From Verrucomicrobiia bacterium (GTDB taxonomy: Bacteria; Verrucomicrobiota; Verrucomicrobiia; Limisphaerales; UBA1319), in NCBI GenBank assembly GCA_017880715.1, contig JADGRT010000061.1, forward strand, positions 1 through 10,639: a DNA stretch of 10,639 nucleotides, given 5' to 3'. Positions 4,945 through 10,639 of the stretch are shown here, in pieces. The notes below the pieces were generated by a model, which saw only the letters and a list, made by a program, of their open reading frames with translations, searched no databases and had not been told where the DNA came from. The position numbers and the translations under genes are program-made. Each line of letters begins with the position of its first letter. The first letter of the stretch is position 1.

Positions 4945-7308
4945 TCAGCCTTTTTCGGGGATTCTTACCTCCACCCTATAAGTTTTGCCGGCCTGAATAT
5001 GGGTGATCTTGTTGTCTGGCAGCGTTTGGCCGTCAACAGCGACTTGGGTATTCGCAGTGCCGGCTTCACGACGCATTTCCACATGAAAGGTAGCGCCGCG
5101 AAATTCGCGGGTCACTTGGGCCTGGTTCCAGTGGCTGGGCAGTTGGGGTTGAATCACCAGGCCTTGTTTGTCGCCTTTGACGCCAAATAATCCTTCCACC
5201 AGGCAGCGGTACACCCAGGACACGGTGCCGGTGTTAAACAACTGGCTCGAGCGGCCCGCCGTGCGCGGGTGCTGGTAGTAGGCGCCACGATAATAATTGG
5301 GAATATAGACCGGCAACTGGCCCCTTTGTTTGTAGTCGGCGCTATCTGGGCCGGGGATCATTTGACGCAAAAGGCGGAAGGCTCGATCCCTCTCGCCAAT
5401 GGTGTAAAGACTGTAAATGTAAAACCCCGCGGCGTGGTTATAGACAGAGCCATTCTCGGCCGAGCCGGGGAATTTTTGGGTGACGCGGCCAACATCGTCG
5501 CGCATGGCCGTGAAGCTCGGCGCCAGGATCATCACGCCGTAGGGAGTCTCCAATTGCTCGGCCACCGCCTTGATCATGAGTTGGCGCTGCGCTTCACTGG
5601 CGGCCCCGCTCAGAATGGCCCAGCTTTGAGGATTTAGGAAGATGCGGCCTTCTTGGTCTTTCCCGACACCGAAAACCACACCGTCGTCGGTAATGCCGCG
5701 GCCGAACCATTGGCCGTCCCAAAGATGGGTGTTGACCGCTCGGTTGACCGCTTCCGCGCCGGCCTTAAATTCTTCCGCCAGTTGGCTGGCGTTTTCTTCA
5801 GCGCAAATATCGGCCCAGAGGTTAAGCGCGTAGGCTGTGGCTAGGGACAACCAGCCGGAAACGCCTTTGCCTTGGTAGCCCACCATGTTCATGGGGTCGC
5901 ACCAGTCGCCTTGGGCGATGTAGCTCAAACCGCGTTCGTCGCGAGCCTTGAGCAACCACCGCATGGCATGGCTGATACGCTCAAAAACCGCGCGGCGGTG
6001 ACCCTCGGCGTCTTTTACCTGCTCGTGCAATAGGCCGTAGTCGTTGGTTTCGTCCAGGTAGGCCTGGAGGCAAACCGGCAGCCAGACACAATGATCGGTA
6101 TGGGGAATTCGGTTGATGTATTTGAGCTCGGCGCCTTCGGCCAAGAGAATGCCGTCGGGCATGGCGCCACTGGCTTCTTGTTGGCTCAGGGCATGCAAAA
6201 AAGCCGCGCGAGTAACCTGGGGCTTGAGGTAGCTCATGCCCATGTTGTCCTGCAGGTAATTGCGGGTTTGCGGGTCGGTCGTCAAACGGTTGACGTCGCC
6301 GTGATAGAAGATCTGGCGGGGCAGCCAGTTATTGACGAAGTTATCCAGCGCGGCGTCAGGGGTTTCGATTTTTAAGCAGCCTTTACCCTGGGCCATGTAG
6401 CCGGCATATTCGGCGGCCGTGCGGGCGAAGCCTTCGGCGCTTAGGTATTTATTGCGCAGGGTAATTATCTCCGCGTCGTCAAACGCCGGGCCGAAAATAA
6501 AGCGGTAGGTCTGGCTTTGGCCGGCAGCCAGTTGCAGCCGGTACTGCAGGATGGCGGCCGGAGTTTCGTAGAGGGCATCGCCTTTGGATAGCTCCGCTTG
6601 CCGCACACCGGTTGGATGGTGCAAACCGCCTTCACCTTCGAAGGCTTCTTGCTTGGCTTCCCAGGCTGCGGGTGTTTGATCCGCCAGGAAGAAGGTTTTG
6701 TCCTTGAAATTCCTATTCTTAAAATAGTCGGCCACCTTTTGGTAGGGGGTCACGCAGTGGGTGACGATCCCACCCAGGTCCGGGCGATATTGACCCGACT
6801 GATTCATCCAACTCATGTAGCCCACGGGGAAATAGGGATAGAGGCTGATGCGGCGCGGGCGGCCCGAGGTATTGCGGACCTGTACGCTCCAGAGTTCAAC
6901 CACATCGTAGGCGGGCAAGCCCAGGGTGAGGTCCAAAGCGATGCCGTTTTTCTCGACGCTCCAGCGGATGTCACTTTTACCCAGGGAGAAATGGTAACGG
7001 TCGAGTTTGGCGCGCACGGGTTCGTAAGGCGCGGAAAATAGCTCGCCCGTCTCTTCATCTTTAACATAAAAAAAGCGGCCGGGGTGGTGAGCGTAATAGG
7101 GTTGCTCCGGCTGCATGAAGGTTTTGGCTTCGAGGTTGGGCGCGTAAGCATATTTGGCCGGCTCTGGCTGCATGAACTGGGCCACGGCGTAACCGCGACA
7201 GGTGACTTGGATCATCATGCGCCGATTCCACAGAAAACCCGCGGCGCGGGGAAGGTCGAGGGGATTGTCGAGCTCGAACCGCTCGCCATTAGGAGTAGGG
7301 TGTAACAT
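4945..7308 (-). CDS. GH94 phosphorylase, probably cellobionic acid phosphorylase
   Basis: A cytoplasmic enzyme of 787 residues without a signal peptide. Cellobionic acid phosphorylase (EC 2.4.1.321) converts 4-O-beta-glucosyl-gluconate plus phosphate to glucose 1-phosphate and gluconate. An N-terminal beta-sandwich (~1-300) is followed by an (alpha/alpha)6 barrel (~315-710) and a short beta tail. The general acid is Asp471 in GDWCDPMN (467-474). Phosphate-site candidates are His625 in NHAAGFY and TGT at 693-695. Arg608 and Lys612 (GRVTQKFPG) sit one residue before the Arg609/Lys613 I recall as carboxylate-binding in the Saccharophagus degradans enzyme, whose catalytic Asp I recall as 472. The opening PTPNGERFEL and the length also fit that subfamily. 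Cellobiose phosphorylase is the main alternative. ATG 7308 lies 7 bp after the transporter stop with no clear ribosome binding site, so translation may be coupled. Confidence 0.85.
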   Translation of the reverse strand: MLHPTPNGERFELDNPLDLPRAAGFLWNRRMMIQVTCRGYAVAQFMQPEPAKYAYAPNLEAKTFMQPEQPYYAHHPGRFFYVKDEETGELFSAPYEPVRAKLDRYHFSLGKSDIRWSVEKNGIALDLTLGLPAYDVVELWSVQVRNTSGRPRRISLYPYFPVGYMSWMNQSGQYRPDLGGIVTHCVTPYQKVADYFKNRNFKDKTFFLADQTPAAWEAKQEAFEGEGGLHHPTGVRQAELSKGDALYETPAAILQYRLQLAAGQSQTYRFIFGPAFDDAEIITLRNKYLSAEGFARTAAEYAGYMAQGKGCLKIETPDAALDNFVNNWLPRQIFYHGDVNRLTTDPQTRNYLQDNMGMSYLKPQVTRAAFLHALSQQEASGAMPDGILLAEGAELKYINRIPHTDHCVWLPVCLQAYLDETNDYGLLHEQVKDAEGHRRAVFERISHAMRWLLKARDERGLSYIAQGDWCDPMNMVGYQGKGVSGWLSLATAYALNLWADICAEENASQLAEEFKAGAEAVNRAVNTHLWDGQWFGRGITDDGVVFGVGKDQEGRIFLNPQSWAILSGAASEAQRQLMIKAVAEQLETPYGVMILAPSFTAMRDDVGRVTQKFPGSAENGSVYNHAAGFYIYSLYTIGERDRAFRLLRQMIPGPDSADYKQRGQLPVYIPNYYRGAYYQHPRTAGRSSQLFNTGTVSWVYRCLVEGLFGVKGDKQGLVIQPQLPSHWNQAQVTREFRGATFHVEMRREAGTANTQVAVDGQTLPDNKITHIQAGKTYRVEVRIPEKG

Positions 7309-7315
7309 GGCAAGG

Positions 7316-8701
7316 TTAAGTAACGTTGGGTTGGTTTGCAGTTTTGCGCGCCGCCAGATCAGCTTGGATTTGCACCAATTGTTTATTATCCAACTTATAA
7401 AACATCATCACCGCCACCGCTAAAAACGCAAATACCGCGGGAATAAAGGATATGAGCAGCACAATACCCGTTTGCGATTTCGCGGTCTGGGTGGCGTTGG
7501 CCACATAACCCAAGGCGGTAAATACCCAGCCCATGACCGCTACCGCCAAGGCCGTGCCCAATTTTTGCGAAAAGGTTGCGGCGGCAAAGGTCATGGCCGT
7601 CGCGCGGCGCCCGGTGCGCCATTCGTTGTAATCGGCCGTGTCGGCATACATGGAGAAGGCCAGCGGCGACTTGGGGCCCAGCACCAGGCCGGTGACGATT
7701 TGCAGCGCAAACATCAAGGTAATTTGGTCTTTGGGAATAAAGAAAAACGCGATGGATAAAACCCCCGTGGCGCTCATCAAGATCATCAATAGCAGTTTTT
7801 TATCGATGAAGCGTGTCAGCAACGGCGTGAGCGAAGCGCCCACTGCGGCCGCCGCCATATAGGCAGGCACGAACGCCGCCATTAAATCGGGGCGCTGAAC
7901 ATAGTACTTAAAGTAGTAGGCGGCGGTAGCGGTGCGCAGCGTGATGGTGATCATGATGATGAGCGCCAAAAAGAACAGCACCATCCAGGGGCCGTTTTGG
8001 GTCAGGTCTTTCACATCCTGCCAGACCTGGGTCTTTTGAGCGGGCGGCGGAGCAATGCGCTCGCGCGTATTAAAAAAGGTCACGGCAAATAAACCGGAAG
8101 CCGCCAGCCCCCAAAACACCATCGTCAACTGCCAACCTAATCGCTCGTTGCCACCGCCCAACCCTTTCACCAAAAACGGCGTCGCCGCGGTCACCACCAT
8201 GCTGCCGCCAAACGCAAAAATAAAGCGCAACCCGTTGATGGTGGTCCGCTCTTGCGGATCGCTCGACATGACGCCCGAGAGCGCGTTGTAGGGAATATTG
8301 ACGCAGGTGTAACACACCATCATAAAAAGATAGGTGCCGTAGGCCCACATAAGCTTGCCATTTTCGTTCAGGTCGGGGGTGGTGTAAGTGAGCACCCCCG
8401 CGCCCGCGAGGGGAAGGGCCATCCAGATCAAATAGGGACGAAATTTGCCGAAGCGGGTATGGGTTCGATCGGCGGCCGCGCCGATCATGGGGTCGGTAAA
8501 CGCATTGATGATTTTAATGGCAAACAACATGGAACCGGCAGCGGCCGCCGAGATGCCAAAAACATCCGTGTAAAATATCATCAAGAAAGTGGCGATATTG
8601 GCCCAATAAAAATTGAACCCCATATCGCCCACCCCGTAACTGATTCTTTCGCGCCAGGATAAATGGCGCGCTGCCAAAGTTGGATGGATGTTATCGGTCA
8701 C
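7316..8701 (-). CDS. GPH-family glycoside:cation symporter
   Basis: A 461-residue, roughly 12-helix inner-membrane transporter of the glycoside-pentoside-hexuronide:cation symporter family (MelB/XylP/GusB type, MFS fold). The signature is near the N-terminus: SYGVGDMGFN (21-30), then KIINAFTDPMIGAAADRT (63-80) followed by RFGKFRP (83-89). A cytoplasmic loop follows helix 6 (RERIAPPPAQKTQ), and YNEWRTGRRAT lies in the second half. The start is GTG at 8701, just ahead of the conserved LSWRERISYGVG. Being first in a two-gene operon with the GH94 phosphorylase implies that it imports that enzyme's substrate, inferred to be cellobionate or a related beta-glucoside. This pairing of importer and phosphorylase lets the cell keep the glycosidic bond energy as glucose 1-phosphate. 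Confidence 0.9.
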   Translation of the reverse strand: MTDNIHPTLAARHLSWRERISYGVGDMGFNFYWANIATFLMIFYTDVFGISAAAAGSMLFAIKIINAFTDPMIGAAADRTHTRFGKFRPYLIWMALPLAGAGVLTYTTPDLNENGKLMWAYGTYLFMMVCYTCVNIPYNALSGVMSSDPQERTTINGLRFIFAFGGSMVVTAATPFLVKGLGGGNERLGWQLTMVFWGLAASGLFAVTFFNTRERIAPPPAQKTQVWQDVKDLTQNGPWMVLFFLALIIMITITLRTATAAYYFKYYVQRPDLMAAFVPAYMAAAAVGASLTPLLTRFIDKKLLLMILMSATGVLSIAFFFIPKDQITLMFALQIVTGLVLGPKSPLAFSMYADTADYNEWRTGRRATAMTFAAATFSQKLGTALAVAVMGWVFTALGYVANATQTAKSQTGIVLLISFIPAVFAFLAVAVMMFYKLDNKQLVQIQADLAARKTANQPNVT

Positions 8702-9272
8702 AGCTTTGCCACAGCATTAGCAGAATCTTCCCGGTGCGGCCAATAAAATCCGGGAGCCGAGGCGGCGGCGGCGGTGGACGGAGGCAACGCTGGAGGAACG
8801 GAGGAAAGGCGACGCGGAAAAGGTGAAGCTAGCGGTGCCGTTGAGGAAAGAGACGCGGATGACGGTGGCCTGGATTGCGGCGCGATTGCAGATGGGCAGG
8901 GTGACCCATATGAACACGCTGCGGTATCGCTCAACCCGGGAATGCAATTAACCCTTCGCTTCGCTGCGGGTTAGATACATTCCTTGATTTTGTTAGGCCG
9001 CTTCAACCTTCCGAATCTAACCCCTTTTCTAATAATTTGTCTGTCCCTTTGTATTCTAGACCAGCCAATCTGAGGTGCGGTGTTCATAACCTTTGCAGTT
9101 TCTGATGCAATCCCAAGAGGAGTTTTGACGGACAGGTGGTTTTTGGTAGCCCCACGGCTGTTCTGGTCTTTGAGGCGATATCCCCTTGCCCAACGCGCAC
9201 CGTCCCGGGTTTTGTCCATCCTTGCCAAATGATAAAGACACATGGAAAAGTTGTCGAAGTGACCGCTCTTGG
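8702..9272. other. Gene-poor stretch upstream of the symporter operon
   Basis: No convincing gene in ~570 bp. The part at 8702-8947 is GC-rich with a short GGC run near 8761-8775 and a small inverted repeat TCCCGG...CCGGGA (8729-8734 / 8750-8755) 28 bp upstream of the symporter GTG. That could be a regulator site, but one short palindrome is weak. A 78-codon proline/serine/alanine-rich frame (8698-8934, minus) has a GTGA overlap with the symporter start but no recognisable composition or motif. The part at 8974-9272 is visibly more AT-rich. It should contain the operon promoter, but I could not place one with confidence. Confidence 0.5.
8949..8973. terminator. Small inverted repeat (possible terminator or REP remnant)
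   Basis: TAACCC (8949-8954) pairs with GGGTTA (8968-8973) around a CTTCGCTTCGCTG-type loop. It lies downstream, in the minus sense, of the PIN gene and marks the change from AT-richer to GC-richer sequence. No U-tract follows, so termination is uncertain. It may simply be a decayed repeat. Confidence 0.3.
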
Positions 9273-9324
9273 TTAGGTTAGGTCCCCGCCAAGTAGCAAC
9301 ATCGTCCGTTTCTCGGACAACCAC
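8971..9324 (-). CDS. Doubtful hypothetical ORF
   Basis: A 117-codon basic frame (GTG start) rich in K and R, with no recognised domain. It overlaps the 3' end of the PIN gene by 52 bp, and its stop lies in a small inverted repeat. Codon use is not distinctive and no ribosome binding site is evident. An internal ATG at 9243 would give ~90 residues starting MCLYHLARMDKT and lying almost entirely outside the PIN gene. It is listed because it is the only long open frame in the gap. I think it is more likely non-coding. Confidence 0.15.
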   Translation of the reverse strand: MVVRETDDVATWRGPNLTKSGHFDNFSMCLYHLARMDKTRDGARWARGYRLKDQNSRGATKNHLSVKTPLGIASETAKVMNTAPQIGWSRIQRDRQIIRKGVRFGRLKRPNKIKECI

Positions 9325-9782
9325 TTCTCAGTATCTTGCTCCTCCGGTTGGGCCAGCTTGACTCCGACCTCATCGGCCAGGCTTTTCAATGATACCATGC
9401 GGTCAATCATACCTAACAAATGCATGGCGCGGATTGTGGCTTTGTCCGGCCCGCACAACCACCAGACTTCGGTTTTGACGGAAAGAGCGATGGCAAGAAG
9501 ATCGCGCTCGCCGTCGTCGAGGTCAACTCGGCCTTGCAGGGCGTAGAGAGCAACCGCACGCTGCTCGTCGGTGACGGCATGCGCCAGGACTTCCGTTTTG
9601 AGGTCATCAACGCTGCGGTCCACCAGCTTCTTGCCCCTGAAATTTGGACGCACTGCCTCCTGAAGGCAATGTTCTGCCGTCTCCAGCTTGAATGATTTAT
9701 GCAGCGCATTCCAACATCCGTTGCGGTGGGCGTCATGGATTGCGTTTGTGTCAATGAAGATTCTTGATTCCCTTGACGGCAT
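9273..9782 (-). CDS. PIN-domain protein (putative VapC-like RNase toxin)
   Basis: A 169-residue protein with a PIN-domain fold. Acidic residues expected to bind the metal are Asp11 (IFIDTNAI), Glu37 (ETAEHC), Glu92/Asp94 (DDGERDLLAIAL) and Asp113 (LCGPDKATI). PIN toxins of this type cleave RNA and are held in check by a small antitoxin encoded just upstream. The length exceeds a classical VapC (~130), with an extra C-terminal segment ending WLSEKRTMLLLG. I recall a similar ending from hypothetical PIN proteins in this phylum. ATG 9782 is 12 bp after the stop of the upstream frame. No separate antitoxin gene is present upstream. Instead, the end of the glycosyltransferase frame resembles an antitoxin tail. 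It could also be an orphan nuclease. Confidence 0.75.
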   Translation of the reverse strand: MPSRESRIFIDTNAIHDAHRNGCWNALHKSFKLETAEHCLQEAVRPNFRGKKLVDRSVDDLKTEVLAHAVTDEQRAVALYALQGRVDLDDGERDLLAIALSVKTEVWWLCGPDKATIRAMHLLGMIDRMVSLKSLADEVGVKLAQPEEQDTEKWLSEKRTMLLLGGDLT

Positions 9783-9794
9783 ATAGGCAAGGGG

Positions 9795-9902
9795 CTATAG
9801 CGCAAATGAAGGCGGGTGGTTGTATGCCGCGCAGATAGAGCGCAAATCTTCGAGGTCACATTCGAGCAATTCGCATGCTTTGCGCGCGCTGAGCAACCCG
9901 CG
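9795..9902 (-). other. Possible antitoxin C-terminal remnant fused to the glycosyltransferase frame
   Basis: The last ~35 residues of the frame (LQRGLLSARKACELLE... ending NHPPSFAL) do not resemble a glycosyltransferase tail. They do resemble the last helices of small HTH-type antitoxins (the RG-LS-x-x-KA-x-E-LL pattern) that precede PIN toxins. There is no start codon of its own, so it would be a remnant. The evidence is pattern resemblance and position only. Confidence 0.3.
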
Positions 9903-10639
9903 CTGGAGAACGGCCGATGCCGCGACGTTCAGCACCAGGTACGGCGTGAAGAGCAGCAGGTAGGTCCTCGGCACGGCAACCAGCGGGAAGATGCCTGTCA
10001 GCAGGCAGAAGATCGGCGTCACCACGTAAATGAGCTTCTGATAGCTCATCCAATAGAAATAGAACGAGGCGAAGTAGCAGAGCCGCTGCCCGAACTTCAG
10101 GCCCTTCCTGAAGACCGGGTTCTCCGCCCGGAGCACCTGCATGGCGCCGCGGCCCCACCGGGCCCACTGCGTCACGAATCCGACGAAAGTCTGGGGCGCA
10201 AGGCCGCGGGCCAGCGTCTGGTTGATGTACGCCACCTGCCAGCCGCGCCTCTGGAGGCGCAAGCCCGTGTGGATATCCTCGGTAACCGTCTCGGTGGCGA
10301 ACCCTCCCACGTCTGCGAGCGCGGCGCGCCGCAGCAGAGCGGGGCTGCCGCAGTAGTAGGCCGCGTTCAGAGCGTCCTTGCCTGGCTGAATGACGCCGAA
10401 GAACAGCTCCTGCTGCTGCCAGGCATGCCGCGCGGTCCAGTTGGTCCAGTGCTGGAACGAGTCGAGGTTGTAGAAGTCCTGCGCCGCCTGGACGATGGCG
10501 ACCTTGGGATCGGCGAAGAAGCCGATCAGCTCGTCCACGATGCCGGGCGACGGGACGTGATCGGCGTCGAGCACGAGGATGAACTCGCCGGTGGTGCACT
10601 CGAGCGCCGCGTTCAGGTTGCCGGCCTTGGCGTGGACCC
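9795..10639 (-). CDS. GT2 cellulose-synthase-like glycosyltransferase (5' end outside window)
   Basis: The frame is open to the window edge, so only the C-terminal ~280 residues are seen. It is a processive family 2 glycosyltransferase that would add sugars from an NDP-sugar at the inner membrane. The sequence begins VHAKAGNLNAAL. Then come the DAD metal-binding motif (ILVLDADHVP, ~10566), a CGSPALLRR acceptor region, TED with the catalytic Asp (TVTEDIHTGLRL, ~10275-10283) and QWARW (QxxRW, ~10155-10169). Two to three membrane helices follow (10080-9905). After about 9902 similarity to the family stops and the frame ends in TAG at 9795, with no PilZ domain or further helices. It is probably truncated at the 3' end. 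High GC at third positions contrasts with the PIN gene. The polymer made cannot be told. Confidence 0.8.
   Translation of the reverse strand, partial: VHAKAGNLNAALECTTGEFILVLDADHVPSPGIVDELIGFFADPKVAIVQAAQDFYNLDSFQHWTNWTARHAWQQQELFFGVIQPGKDALNAAYYCGSPALLRRAALADVGGFATETVTEDIHTGLRLQRRGWQVAYINQTLARGLAPQTFVGFVTQWARWGRGAMQVLRAENPVFRKGLKFGQRLCYFASFYFYWMSYQKLIYVVTPIFCLLTGIFPLVAVPRTYLLLFTPYLVLNVAASAVLQRGLLSARKACELLECDLEDLRSICAAYNHPPSFAL

Noticed and set aside
5269..7305. Several plus-strand frames of 60-147 codons opposite the GH94 gene
   Set aside because: All are antisense to a well-supported 787-residue enzyme and show no domain of their own.
8698..8934. 78-codon Pro/Ser/Ala-rich frame with GTGA overlap to the symporter
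   Set aside because: The overlap is attractive, but the product is low-complexity, matches nothing I know, and another frame over the same bases is equally open.
9413..9859. 148-codon minus-strand frame overlapping the PIN gene
   Set aside because: The PIN frame carries the full set of acidic metal-binding residues; this frame is an out-of-phase shadow.

Overview
The window looks like a chromosomal accessory region of a Verrucomicrobiota bacterium, probably of the Pedosphaera/Limisphaerales type. This is inferred from protein style (a beta-helix protein with a choice-of-anchor Q segment and a C-terminus ending in RFYRTVAP, a secreted DUF1080 protein) and from abundant palindromic intergenic repeats. 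No rRNA or marker gene is present to confirm it. Every gene I can support lies on the minus strand, so transcription runs from high to low coordinates.

Layout from the left. A nested inverted repeat (26-188) closes off a large secreted glycine-rich beta-helix protein (174-2396). A pair of inverted REP hairpins (2451-2610) separates it from a secreted DUF1080 / 3-keto-disaccharide hydrolase-like protein (2652-3350). A different palindromic repeat (3481-3562) and a terminator precede a TSUP (TauE/SafE-like) membrane transporter (3629-4414). A dense REP cluster (4523-4827) follows. It lies between two gene stubs: the first codons of a REP-associated transposase-like reading frame (4478-4513) and the first ~19 codons of a four-helix-bundle (S23-type) protein (4868-4924).

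The metabolic core is a two-gene operon: a GPH-family sugar:cation symporter (7316-8701) followed 7 bp later by a GH94 phosphorylase (4945-7308). The phosphorylase matches cellobionic acid phosphorylase best. It has the catalytic Asp in GDWCD and an Arg/Lys pair at the positions I remember as reading the aldonate carboxylate. Together they would import an oxidised cellulose disaccharide and cleave it with phosphate to glucose 1-phosphate and gluconate, which suits a scavenger of LPMO / cellobiose-dehydrogenase products.

To the right is a gene-poor stretch (8702-9272), then a PIN-domain protein (9273-9782), then the 3' part of a processive GT2 / cellulose-synthase-like glycosyltransferase that runs off the window (9795-10639). 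The glycosyltransferase seems to end early. Its last ~35 residues look unlike that family and resemble the C-terminus of an antitoxin that would normally precede the PIN toxin, so a recombination junction near 9900 is suspected.

No CRISPR array, tRNA, rRNA or intact transposase was found. The most notable points are the cellobionate operon, the REP/REPIN-like repeats with compensatory base changes, the decayed transposase locus, and the 144-residue higher-order repeat in the beta-helix protein.
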